Assembly: GCA_015232855.1 (NCBI GenBank) | Contig: JADFYW010000006.1 | Span: 17,610-81,609, forward strand | From: Fibrobacteria bacterium | GTDB lineage: Bacteria; Fibrobacterota; Fibrobacteria; UBA11236; JADFYW01 | Length of the DNA: 64,000 bases | Reading direction: 5' to 3' | Shown: positions 30,101-37,322 of the stretch, piece after piece | How positions within the stretch are numbered: the stretch's first letter is position 1 | Layout of the letters: each line of letters opens with the position of its first letter | Program-made: the position numbers and the translations under genes | Notes under the pieces: generated by a model | Database searches by the model: none | What the model saw: the letters and a program-made list of their open reading frames with translations, nothing else | Told to the model about the DNA's origin: nothing

Positions 30101-30339
30101 AGGGCTTTTAAGGATTGAATGCTGTTTTTTTCTGCTTCGGCTTTTTGGGCGATGGCATCTACCAATTTCAGGGCTGATTGGGGTAATCCTTTTTTGTTGT
30201 AGAGTTCATCTACTTTTGCCCATTCTGTTTCATACGCATGAAAGGAATCGTTGTCGTTTGCGGCCTTAATACCAAAACAAAGGACAACCATTAATCCCAA
30301 AAAGGAAAAAATTATGACTTTAATTGTATTTGATTTCAT
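24184..30339 (-). CDS. Bacterial alpha-2-macroglobulin with thioester motif
   Basis: A 2051-residue exported protein of the bacterial alpha-2-macroglobulin family, protease-trapping proteins of the periplasm or surface. An N-terminal hydrophobic anchor (VIIFSFLGLMVVLCFGI) is followed by macroglobulin domains; the hallmark TDRSIYRPGQTVYFKG is present. After a low-complexity stretch (MESRAMAPRSAKKSKAATGG) comes FTMPEALTRWRMIGLAHT. The thioester motif C-N-E-Q is intact at residues 1506-1509 (PYECNEQ), followed by the alpha-helical thioester domain and a C-terminal receptor-like domain. Bacterial homologues are often paired with penicillin-binding protein 1C; none is here. AAGG precedes the ATG. 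Its last 22 codons occur again at 12038-12107. Confidence 0.9.
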   Translation of the reverse strand: MKSNTIKVIIFSFLGLMVVLCFGIKAANDNDSFHAYETEWAKVDELYNKKGLPQSALKLVDAIAQKAEAEKNSIQSLKALIHKLRFMQEVEEESLVKIQDELNAALKQFGFAEKAVLHSMIAEQYWAYYQRNRYRFLDRTHATEIKDNDIRTWDLRKIVSATVFHYTHSLDNALKLQTTDINLFKPILFPGNADSLYRPTLYDFLAYRAIEFFRLSEASLTRPADAFSMNRKEYFATTRTFSLLKIETQDTLSFHYRALCIMQKLLAFHLKTGNINALVSSDLVRLGFVNEHGVIDNKNSLYETRLRGLRTQFSNVPAAAEISCELANFKYTLGSKYDKSTTPHYRWLTKEAHNICSEAVNQFPGSFGAKQCATLMHIIENKTLDVTLEKAVPPEQPFPVLIKFTNMNQLFLRIVKLNQKEWLLLEKGNYDERKNLKKEIYKRDAILQWREHLPDTKDFQTMRAEIKIKALKKGRYILLASNKESLGKKSTALCYSLFQVTGLSCIGHDDNHATQQLTIVNRETGLPLKEVTLQLFRQQWEKTNRQYVFNKAYTYKSDKQGDIVIDGQDKKQHVYYYTLIHQDDTLEVGTQFGNRYGSSKERVYTHTRFFTDRSIYRPGQTVYFKGIMYKTHSLQPEKNGIIARTATEVTLKDVNYQKVSSLKLRSNDYGSFSGSFQLPEGQLNGSFTISNAHGSISFSVEEYKRPKFEVKFDDLNKTYKLDEIVKVKGSAKALAGYNIDNAEVRYRIVREAFWPYWRRWWGGYPSSASMEIKNGKIMTGSKGEFTISFKAIPDRSLAKKDKPAFRYKITADITDKNGETRSGSQVVTIGYTSLRLSLDVDEAINRNKGKLSFGIKASNLSGNPVPAKGSYTVYHLQDPGKIYKERYWELPDTSLLSKKEHSQSFPHLAHNQENDFHHWEKESIGITGNFNTEDTNGNHFDIANRPAGKYLIEAVSLEKSGDTIRDISYLTLYDDKAKATPYTTQDWFLPQQEKVEPGEEAKFLIGTSDTAVMVFYQIEHRNKVTARKRMTLSNEQRQLVFHVKENHRGNFSVSFIFIKHNRVYTHNQTIVVPWSNKELSLRFETFKDKLTPGEKEEWRLIISGPQKDRVASEMVATLYDASLDAFRSHHWDLNIFSTFYPQSNFSNDNWFGSKRSQSDGRFNKPFPSSVSRTFNRLNWFGFNWSPHRIRNGRSRGRGSAKMESRAMAPRSAKKSKAATGGIDDMLGGLLGSADAEVTVSENFIENVGSLEGVIEGDAIKHEEELSSLDKVKARTNLNETAFFYPHLKTDKEGNVIIAFTMPEALTRWRMIGLAHTKSLQTGVIEKSLITQKELMVVPNAPRFLRENDKLVLTAKVTNLSNNLLEGRAKLMLFDAASLKPIENSFNLKNAEQNITIKPEGSALVKWQLNVPDNASAITYRIVANAGQFSDGEENILPVLKNRMLVTETMPLPVGSAETKNFTFTKLRDANQSNTLKHHKLTLEFTSNPAWYAVQSLPYLMEYPYECNEQVFSRYYANSLASHIVNNKPKIKQVFNTWKKGKGTPALLSNLEKNQELKSLLLQETPWVMDAKNEAERKKRIALLFDLNKMGRELGKAWRKLEKGQLPSGAWPWFNGMYPNRYITQHIITGLAHLKALGVKDEENQGRINNVISRALRYLDEQIAGDYDHLINNKIELDKKNLRNMQIHYLYARSYFKDNKINKKHLKAFAYYRGQAKTYWLDFNRYLQGMIAITLNRYDDPETSKEILASIKEHALYSEEMGMYWKDSYGYYWHQAPIETHALMIEAFHEITGDPKSVDGLKTWLIKSKQTQDWGTTKATADACYALLLQGDDWLENSKLAEITIGNTKLEPEKMEDVKVEAGTGYFKTSWSGKEINPEMAKVTVVNKNKAPAWGALYWQYFEQLDKITAHDTPLKLKKKFFLEQPSKTGPVLKPISSNTTIKQGDRIKVRIELRVDRDMEFVHMKDMRASGFEPENVISRFKWQDGLGYYESTKDASTNFFMDRLPKGTYVFEYPLRVSHSGDFSNGVTSIQCMYAPEFASHSEGVRVLVK

Positions 30340-30502
30340 CTTGCACCAGCCTTTTATTATTTCAGCATATACTTTTGTACTGGGATATCGGCAAAAGTAA
30401 AGGGACAGAAGCGTGAATTGTATCCCAATAAATGTACAAACTGGAACCGGATTCGGTTAAAAAGGATAAATAATTAGTTTCTGGCCCAAATACATCCTTT
30501 TC

Positions 30503-30651
30503 AACGCAAAGGCGCAAAGAACGCAAAGTTCACGCAAAGGGAATTGAAAATAATTTCCATCATAAAGTATTCAAAAATTATGTGTTACAATAAAAGCACA
30601 ATTTCATTTTTCTTTGCAAATCCTCTGCGTACTTTACGACTTTGCGGTAAG
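30503..30651. repeat. Palindromic GCAAAG repeat element
   Basis: The left arm (30503-30540) is a run of CGCAAAG-like units spaced every 8-11 bases. The right arm (30611-30651) is the inverted counterpart (TCTTTGC ... CTTTGCGG). Reverse-complemented, the right arm aligns with the left at most positions. Together they form an element of about 150 bases with imperfect terminal inverted repeats around an AT-rich core, like a miniature non-coding mobile element. A single-arm copy lies at 38661-38700. Confidence 0.65.
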
Positions 30652-30807
30652 TTTTTTTATCCCTGAACAAGAACCAATTAGGAACAAAACCTTTTTGCTA
30701 AGAGCAGTTTCAGGGTAAATTTTAACCAGAAAAACAGGCCCATTTTTGTTAAAAAACAACAAATTTCACTTTTTTTAATTAAAATTTATCGCTTTAAAGA
30801 GAAAAAA

Positions 30808-30837
30808 CCGACATATAAGTAAGTAATTGGGTATAAT
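30808..30837 (+). promoter_or_regulatory. Promoter of the LRR operon
   Basis: CCGACA (30808-30813), 18 bases, TATAAT (30832-30837). Transcription would begin near 30844, almost on top of an in-frame ATG at 30846, which argues that translation starts later, at 30939. Confidence 0.5.
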
Positions 30838-30938
30838 GTGAAAGTATGAAAATTTTCTTTCTACAAAAAGCTGAATTATGCGGGAGCTATAGCACCCGCT
30901 TTAATGAAACATATGCCCTTGGGTATAGGTTTGCGCTG

Positions 30939-32558
30939 ATGAGAGTAGTCGCTAGTCTTATCCTTTTTGCTTTTGCATATGCAAATTGCCAGACAAGTAC
31001 CAGGTCTTTCCAGACTGATCTTGATGCCTTAAAAGCAATCCTCGACAGCAATGGACTAAAGAATGATATTAACATGGAAGAAGTGGTTACCACCAATAAA
31101 GAGCACCGGATAATTTCCCTGAATTTAAGTAACATGGGGATAAGCCATATCCCACCAAATATTGCAGAGATTGATCAGCTGGAAATCCTTACCCTCAGCC
31201 GTAACCGTCTATCCAGCCTCCCACCAGAAATATCGGCTCTCTCTCAGTTGAAACATCTTGACCTCAGCCGGAACGCTGTGGTAATGTTGCCAGATTCCAT
31301 TAACAAGCTGGGCTCTCTCATCATTTTGAATTTAGAACGAAACAGGTTAATGGTTGTCCCCCCGGGAGTTTTCCGTCTCAAGCATCTTGAAATTTTAAAT
31401 TTGAACCATAACCAAATTAGTTTTTTACCCCCTGCAATTGGCCAGTTGAATGCTTTACAAGATCTTTTTCTGAATTTTAATAAACTTAAAACCCTGCCCA
31501 AAGAAATCGGTTTACTTTTAAAGCTTAGAAATTTTTACCTCAGCATGAACCAACTGGAGTCACTTCCCTCCACCCTGTTTAAATTGTCCATGAGCATATA
31601 TGTGAATGATAACGCCTTATGCAATCTTTCTGGTTCGGAAGAACAATGGATATACAATAACGTACGCAGTTATAACTGGAACAACACCCAGAAATGCGGT
31701 AACAATGCCATGGATATAACGGATGCCGTGGAAGAACCATTACCCATACCAGCCCAAGCCAAAAAGCAAGAAATCCTGGCCCCACCTCCTGTTGATAGTC
31801 CAATCAATGGTGATTCCATTTTAGCCATGAATCAATCTCTTCCAAAAGACACTCAAATAACAGACACTCTCAAAATATTGCCTACCCTATCCCAAACGAT
31901 TCAAGATACCATTACCTTGTCTACCCCAGAAGAAACAACCGCTCTTATCGTTTCACCATCAAGAGATCCAAGTGATTTACCTGACACGGAAGAAAATATC
32001 ACAGAAGAGCTTGAAGCCATATCAGAGAAAATAGTGGATGCCCGCACCCGGAAAAGCACCAGCAAAATCGTCTTGGGGAGGTTTGAAGGCTTTTTTATTG
32101 AGGAGCAGGGAGAAGATACGGCAAAAGACGTCTCCATTAATTTTATTTTTTCTGATGAACCTATTATGGGCACGACTCTTTGTGATTATTATGACTCCAC
32201 TAAAAAAGCTATTGTCCTTGATTTTTACGATAACCGGCTGGGGAATAGTACTCCCGGCACCGTAACAGAATATCCCATTACCCGCACTGAAATTAAAGAA
32301 CTGATACTTGATTTAAATGAGGGTATTGAGGGACTCGAACCAGACATACGCCAGGTGGTTCGCATAATTTTTTATACACCATTTAACTTTCCTTATGAGA
32401 TTGGAATGGATGAATTTAACACTATTGCCTTTCAGTTTAAATGGAACAGGGATATTGAAAAGCGGCTGAGTTATAAACCCACTTCCACAATGTGGCTCAT
32501 ACCGGTGAGTATTATTATGCTGGGCGCAGCGGGAAGCGGATTATTATTTTTCTTTTAG
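30939..32558 (+). CDS. Leucine-rich-repeat envelope protein (paralogue 1)
   Basis: A 539-residue protein from the start chosen. The signal peptide MRVVASLILFAFAYA is followed by about eight leucine-rich repeats of 23 residues (e.g. LEILTLSRNRLSSLPPEISA), then a Cys-capped end (SYNWNNTQKC). A long Pro/Thr/Glu-rich linker leads to a beta-rich domain of about 120 residues and a C-terminal membrane helix (WLIPVSIIMLGAAGSGLLFFF). The annotated frame is open back to an ATG at 30846, but that lies beside the -10 element and would put 31 polar residues before the signal peptide. It is a paralogue of the next gene, 44 bases downstream. LRR proteins bind other proteins; the partner here is unknown. Confidence 0.75.
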   Translation: MRVVASLILFAFAYANCQTSTRSFQTDLDALKAILDSNGLKNDINMEEVVTTNKEHRIISLNLSNMGISHIPPNIAEIDQLEILTLSRNRLSSLPPEISALSQLKHLDLSRNAVVMLPDSINKLGSLIILNLERNRLMVVPPGVFRLKHLEILNLNHNQISFLPPAIGQLNALQDLFLNFNKLKTLPKEIGLLLKLRNFYLSMNQLESLPSTLFKLSMSIYVNDNALCNLSGSEEQWIYNNVRSYNWNNTQKCGNNAMDITDAVEEPLPIPAQAKKQEILAPPPVDSPINGDSILAMNQSLPKDTQITDTLKILPTLSQTIQDTITLSTPEETTALIVSPSRDPSDLPDTEENITEELEAISEKIVDARTRKSTSKIVLGRFEGFFIEEQGEDTAKDVSINFIFSDEPIMGTTLCDYYDSTKKAIVLDFYDNRLGNSTPGTVTEYPITRTEIKELILDLNEGIEGLEPDIRQVVRIIFYTPFNFPYEIGMDEFNTIAFQFKWNRDIEKRLSYKPTSTMWLIPVSIIMLGAAGSGLLFFF

Positions 32559-32602
32559 CAAAGACAGGTTAAAACGTAATTTAGGAGTAACAGAGAAGAC
32601 CA

Positions 32603-34723
32603 ATGAAAATGACAGCACTTAATAAAAATACCCGGTACACTCCATGGGGCTGGTGCAGTTTCCTGTTTATACTCATAGCTATTGTTTTGAGTAATGCCCA
32701 AAAAGGTACTTATTTATCAGACATGAAGGCCGTGCGCGCTATTTTAGATGCCAATAATCTTTTAGATATCATGGAAGAAGAAGTGGCCATGACTGATGAC
32801 AATGAGCGGGTGGTCGATATAAGTTTGAGTAAATTGAATATTGAGGTTTTGCCACCCCAGATAGGAAGATTGCGCGCCTTACAGTCCCTTGACTTAAGCC
32901 GGAACAAACTTTCAACCCTGCCAGGTAGCATAGGCGACCTCAAGCAGCTTGTTAGTCTTAATCTGAGTTATAACGATTTAAAAGAGCTTCCCCCGGAAAT
33001 TGGGAAATTAAAGTCACTTAAAACCCTCATTCTCAACTTTAATAAATTAACAGTCCTACCTGGGGAAATGTCCGGACTTCATAAGCTTGAGCAACTCTAC
33101 ATAAGTATGAACCAATTGAAGACGCTCCCTTCTTCAATTGTGGAAATTTCACCTTCCCTTTTTGTGAACAATAACAGGCTCTGCGCCCTGCCCGCCTTAG
33201 TGGAAGGGTGGATAATGGATTACAGCAGGAGTAATTCCTGGAAACGCTCACAGGAATGCCGGGAAGATGATATTGCTGACCTTGCAAATGGCGAAACCGT
33301 CAGCTCTTCTCCTGATGAGAGTGCAAAAGCACCTGCCCCGGTTTTACAAAAAGAACCAGAAGAAGTCGCATTTAACACCTCCGAATCAGATGTATTGTCT
33401 TCACCTCCACCTCCAGCAGAAGAGGAAGTAGAACAATTGCCAGAAGGAAAGGACACTGCCCTGTTATTTAAAGAGGCCCCCCCTCTGGAGCTTGCCACTG
33501 TTACAGATGAAATGACGGCACCTCCGGCAGAAAGCCTGGAAACAGCAGCCGTAGAAGAAACCATTTCTGATACAGCGGAAGCAGAACCAGTGGTACCTGA
33601 AGAAGCACCTGTTGAGGAAGCAGAAACAGTGGTGCCTGAAGAAGCACCGGTTGAAAATGTGGTTGCTGAAGAAACTCCTACTGAAAATACAACTGAAGAA
33701 TCCTGGGAAGAGACACAAGCAGTACCTGCAACTCCCATACCAGCTGAACCTGAGAAGATCGTCCAGGCAGAAGAAATACCAACGCCGGTTGTGGAAGAGC
33801 TGCAAGAAACCGTCCAGGCAGAAGAAATTCAGGCTCCTGCGGTTACAGCGGAACCCGAAAAACAAATAGAGGCCGAACCTTCACCTCCTGAACAAGGAAA
33901 CCTTACTCCTGATGTTAATGAAGAAAGCTGGGAAGAAGTGGTGAACAATAAGGTTTCTGAACCTGAACCACCAGAACAAATAGAAACAGCCGAAGCAGAC
34001 TCCTTGTCAGATACCTTAATCCAGGCCGAAGAAAAGACCGTAGAACCCGTTTCAGCACCAGCTGAAAAGAGTCTGGCCCAGGCAGAAGAACAAACAGCAC
34101 CCATCTCAGACACTCTCCCTAAAACAGAAGCCCCTTCAGTCGCAGTCATTACACCGGAAGAGAGTGATACCGCGATTAGTGATGAGGAAATGTTTTCTGA
34201 AGAAGGAAAGACCATGCCGGTACAGATAAAAAAACCTCATGTAGCGGTGGCTCTTCCCAGCGACGAACCTGACTCAGAAATAAAAGACCAAAGCGAACAA
34301 GCACCATCCACGGAAGAATCTGCTATACTGGCATCTGCAATGCCTGCTTCTGAATGTGTTTATTTTGGAAAGAACGGTTTTTTTAACAAAGATGCATGCG
34401 AAGAGCTTGAAGCCGCAAAGAGAGCAAAGGCCCTTGAAGAAAAAACTCTTGATGCAAAAGATCGATGGGGGAAGTCTCTGTATTATAATTTTTCAGATTT
34501 AAAAAACGGGGATAATCTTTTCCGAAACGCAGTTACTATGGAAATGAAAATTGATGCCTCGGGAAAATCATTGCGCATTTATAAATATGGGAAACTTGCC
34601 AAAAAATTTGAAGGTTTCGATGTAATAGATCTCAGCTGGCGTGTCAGTCAGGAAAAGAAAGGCGTCTATTTTTTAAAAGCCAATATCGACGGTATGACAG
34701 TCGTAAACCGGCTTGATTTATGA
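32603..34723 (+). CDS. Leucine-rich-repeat envelope protein with acidic linker (paralogue 2)
   Basis: A 706-residue exported protein. The signal segment is WCSFLFILIAIVLSNA. The LRR domain (about 75-205, six repeats such as LQSLDLSRNKLSTLPGSIGD) shares its N-cap (M-K-A-V-R-A-I-L-D-A-N) and C-cap (SNSWKRSQEC) with paralogue 1. A linker of some 350 residues very rich in Glu, Pro, Ala and Val contains loose repeats (V-P-E-E-A-P-V-E; V-Q-A-E-E-I; E-S-W-E-E). The last 100 residues form a separate domain ending GVYFLKANIDG, like a type IX C-terminal module. It overlaps the next gene by four bases. The acidic, extended linker suggests a spacer across the periplasm or cell surface. Function unknown. 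Confidence 0.75.
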   Translation: MKMTALNKNTRYTPWGWCSFLFILIAIVLSNAQKGTYLSDMKAVRAILDANNLLDIMEEEVAMTDDNERVVDISLSKLNIEVLPPQIGRLRALQSLDLSRNKLSTLPGSIGDLKQLVSLNLSYNDLKELPPEIGKLKSLKTLILNFNKLTVLPGEMSGLHKLEQLYISMNQLKTLPSSIVEISPSLFVNNNRLCALPALVEGWIMDYSRSNSWKRSQECREDDIADLANGETVSSSPDESAKAPAPVLQKEPEEVAFNTSESDVLSSPPPPAEEEVEQLPEGKDTALLFKEAPPLELATVTDEMTAPPAESLETAAVEETISDTAEAEPVVPEEAPVEEAETVVPEEAPVENVVAEETPTENTTEESWEETQAVPATPIPAEPEKIVQAEEIPTPVVEELQETVQAEEIQAPAVTAEPEKQIEAEPSPPEQGNLTPDVNEESWEEVVNNKVSEPEPPEQIETAEADSLSDTLIQAEEKTVEPVSAPAEKSLAQAEEQTAPISDTLPKTEAPSVAVITPEESDTAISDEEMFSEEGKTMPVQIKKPHVAVALPSDEPDSEIKDQSEQAPSTEESAILASAMPASECVYFGKNGFFNKDACEELEAAKRAKALEEKTLDAKDRWGKSLYYNFSDLKNGDNLFRNAVTMEMKIDASGKSLRIYKYGKLAKKFEGFDVIDLSWRVSQEKKGVYFLKANIDGMTVVNRLDL

Positions 34724-36177
34724 CTACCAAAGCCACTTCCATTCTGCTTTTCATTTTATTGCTGGGAAATCTTTTTCCTTGTTACAGTGATACATCAGAA
34801 GATTCGCTAAAAGTAGCGGTCCTCCCCTTTACCAGTAACACCCTTTCTGAAGGACTGCTAGGCGTTCTGGCTACCGATTTTCAAAAAGCGCTCAAAGAAA
34901 CAGATGCATTTCCAATAATGGAGAGTGAATTAATAGCTGAGATACTCCTGGAGCAGGGATATAAAACCTCAAACCAATGCGGCAAGCTAACTTGTCAGAT
35001 AGAACTGGGAAAACAGATAGGGGTGTCAAAACTTATTACGGTGACTATCAGTCATACCAAAGGCACTCGATATGCCATTACCGCAAGGCTTATTGATGTA
35101 GCAAGCAGTGCTGTAATCAGCACCATCTCTGAAAAACGGAAAGGTGATATCTATGAAACAAATAAAAGAATGTTACTAAACATAGCTTCTGCCCTTGCAG
35201 GTACGCCTAACCGGGATCGTCGGGATTACGAAAAGCAGGAAGCAAAGTCCCAGGCTGAAAAAAAATTAACTGAAAAAGCAGCAATTCAATCTTATGCTAT
35301 AAGCGCAGTAACCTATGTCTTTTATCCTTTTCTCTTTTTTCAGGATGACGATAATAAAGCCCGGCACACCTATTATACGCAAACAGCTCAACTGGAAACC
35401 TGGAAAACACCGGAAGCGACTCTTGAGTTCGGAGGAGATATTACATTTGCCTACCGCATAAATTCTTTTTTATGGCTCCAATCGGAGTTCAATTACTTTT
35501 ACTCGAGTAACAAGAAAGACGAACTTTTAGCGAGATTCATTATTGATGTTTCAGATACAACCAGTACCAGCAATAACATTCATTCCTACGGGACAGCAGA
35601 AGTCTCAGACACCCGCTATCAACGCCATCAGTATTTTACCCTGGGCCTGGGCGTGCGCACTATACTTTTTTCTTTCTCCCGATTTAAGCTGGGGTTACAT
35701 GCGGTCCCCTCCTGGGGAAGAGTCTTTTATAGCGAAAAAAAACAACTCTCCCGTGAAACAAGCATCACCCATTTCATCAACGACACCCTCGATAGAGGGG
35801 AAATAATCTTCCAGGATTCCCTACAGATTTCAGAATTGTCAGGGCAGCTTTTTGGTTTATCTACCGGCCTTGATATACAACTCTTTCTGAGACATAATTT
35901 AAGCGTTAACGCCTCTCTGGGTATTCGTGGTCTGTTCTCACCGGGCCTGGATGGTGAATCTGCATATTCTCATTTTATAACCTCTAAAGATTCAGAGGGG
36001 GATATTGAAGAAAAGAAAGAAACCACCTCCAAAGAGGTTTCTATGGTCAAAGGTGATACCTACGGTACCGGAGATATCAGAGTAATACAGGACGAGGCCT
36101 CTAGCGGGAAGTATGAAAAAACATACCTGGAATTTTCAGGGTTTCGGTTTTCACTGGGATTGTCCTATTATTTTTAA
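34720..36177 (+). CDS. CsgG/TolB-like N-domain fused to predicted beta-barrel
   Basis: A 485-residue exported protein. After the signal peptide, residues 28-160 (VAVLPFTSN, AFPIMESELIAEILLEQGY, LGKQIGVSKLITVTIS, YAITARLIDVASSAVIS) follow the pattern of the CsgG/FlgO/TolB N-terminal alpha/beta fold that binds partners in the periplasm. From about 225 the sequence alternates as in an outer-membrane barrel and ends in Phe (FSLGLSYYF), the classical barrel-assembly signal. The two parts are joined by a Lys/Glu-rich helix. It overlaps the LRR gene by four bases (ATGA), so it probably acts with the LRR proteins, for instance as their outer-membrane partner. Function inferred only. Confidence 0.65.
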   Translation: MTTKATSILLFILLLGNLFPCYSDTSEDSLKVAVLPFTSNTLSEGLLGVLATDFQKALKETDAFPIMESELIAEILLEQGYKTSNQCGKLTCQIELGKQIGVSKLITVTISHTKGTRYAITARLIDVASSAVISTISEKRKGDIYETNKRMLLNIASALAGTPNRDRRDYEKQEAKSQAEKKLTEKAAIQSYAISAVTYVFYPFLFFQDDDNKARHTYYTQTAQLETWKTPEATLEFGGDITFAYRINSFLWLQSEFNYFYSSNKKDELLARFIIDVSDTTSTSNNIHSYGTAEVSDTRYQRHQYFTLGLGVRTILFSFSRFKLGLHAVPSWGRVFYSEKKQLSRETSITHFINDTLDRGEIIFQDSLQISELSGQLFGLSTGLDIQLFLRHNLSVNASLGIRGLFSPGLDGESAYSHFITSKDSEGDIEEKKETTSKEVSMVKGDTYGTGDIRVIQDEASSGKYEKTYLEFSGFRFSLGLSYYF

Positions 36178-36185
36178 GGCTTTAT

Positions 36186-36740
36186 ATGGATAACCAATTT
36201 CTGAAAATCATGAACACTATGAGTCGAAAAAATATCCTGATACTTGCTATGGGGATATTTCTCCTGAACTGTTCCCGGTATGAACAGATTGATTTGTCTT
36301 TAAATACGAATCCGAACCTCCCCAGCGCAGAGTTGATATCATTTTATGCAGGCATTGGTACTGAAGAAATTCAACTTGGAATGTCGCAGTATCAGGTTGA
36401 TAGTACATTACAGGCGATGCAATGCGTTCCGGGAGATGAAAGTTATCAATGTCCGGATGTGGGTGAGTACCTGGTGTTTTATACTGATACCCGAAAAGTA
36501 AACATGATAACACTTTTTTCTAAGCGGTTTATTTCCAAAAAGGTAAGTGGCACAGACACTATCCCAGGAGTTGCTCCTATGGCAAAAGTAGAAGACATGA
36601 AAAAGATATATGGTGACTATCCCACTACTGACCCTGACGTTCCATTCATCTTTTTTTATTATGATTTGGGTATTGGTTTTATCACGGACCAGGAAAAAGA
36701 AGAGCGTATCGCAGCGGTGATTGCGTTAGAACCACAATAG
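36186..36740 (+). CDS. Putative lipoprotein
   Basis: A 184-residue protein with a hydrophobic segment ending in IFLLNC, a probable lipoprotein signal, after a rather long N-terminus. AAGG at 36176-36179 supports the ATG at 36186; later ATGs at 36210 and 36219 would give a more usual signal length. The mature part (EIQLGMSQYQVDSTL and so on) has the short alternating pattern of small SmpA/OmlA-like folds, where a leading I-x-x-G-M-[S/T]-x-x-x-V is typical, but it is too diverged for a firm name. Eight bases separate it from the barrel gene and eight from the SRPBCC gene, so it belongs to the LRR operon. Confidence 0.55.
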   Translation: MDNQFLKIMNTMSRKNILILAMGIFLLNCSRYEQIDLSLNTNPNLPSAELISFYAGIGTEEIQLGMSQYQVDSTLQAMQCVPGDESYQCPDVGEYLVFYTDTRKVNMITLFSKRFISKKVSGTDTIPGVAPMAKVEDMKKIYGDYPTTDPDVPFIFFYYDLGIGFITDQEKEERIAAVIALEPQ

Positions 36741-36748
36741 GATAACCT

Positions 36749-37204
36749 ATGAAAGTGCAGGATAAAATAACTATTAAAGCAGATAAAACTGCAATCTGGA
36801 AGGTCATTGCAAAACTATCCGCTTATGCTGATTGGAATCCTTTCTTAACATCTGTGGAGGGATGCTTTGAAGTGAACAGCCTTTTGCATATTACGATATC
36901 CTCATCTAATGGAAGGCAGACCCGAAAACAAGCTGTTATCACCGGACTGGTTCCTGAGCGGTATTTTAGTCTCAGTATAACATCCCCATTTGGAAAATGG
37001 TTTTATGAATTAGAATATATCTTCCGTTTTGTAGTAAATGAAGAAGCTCATGATGAACCAGCAAATACCGTTGAAGTCATACATGAAGTATTCTGTCATG
37101 GATTAAGCCTGCGTTGGCGTAAAAACAAGTTTAAGCAATTTTTTCTTCGGGGCCTGGGACAAGTAAATACCGCACTGAAAGACAAAACCACCACTTCGGG
37201 ATAA
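36749..37204 (+). CDS. SRPBCC (START-like) family protein
   Basis: A 151-residue cytoplasmic protein of the SRPBCC/polyketide cyclase-like fold. The opening DKITIKADKTAIWKVIAKLSAYADWNPFL is the typical first strand and helix pair with W-N-P-F; later strands (LEYIFRFV) and a long C-terminal helix complete the fold. Members bind small hydrophobic ligands in a deep pocket; the ligand here is unknown. It has AGGA before the ATG and follows the lipoprotein gene by eight bases. It is the last gene of the LRR operon and the only one without an export signal, so its tie to that operon may be incidental. Confidence 0.8.
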   Translation: MKVQDKITIKADKTAIWKVIAKLSAYADWNPFLTSVEGCFEVNSLLHITISSSNGRQTRKQAVITGLVPERYFSLSITSPFGKWFYELEYIFRFVVNEEAHDEPANTVEVIHEVFCHGLSLRWRKNKFKQFFLRGLGQVNTALKDKTTTSG

Positions 37205-37322
37205 CCCTGTTTTCTTCATAAAAACTTTAATTTGCCGCATATCCTGCAGATTTTTAACTTAGACGTATAATAATGTGTTTAGTAGCCGTGTATTTTAAGA
37301 ATCCGGCTGAAACCGGGAAACT

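Noticed and set aside
33220-33738. A long minus-strand open frame rich in Ser/Thr opposite the second LRR gene.
   Set aside because: It is the shadow of the Glu/Pro/Ala-rich linker of the plus-strand gene; it has no ribosome site, and the LRR gene is clearly real.
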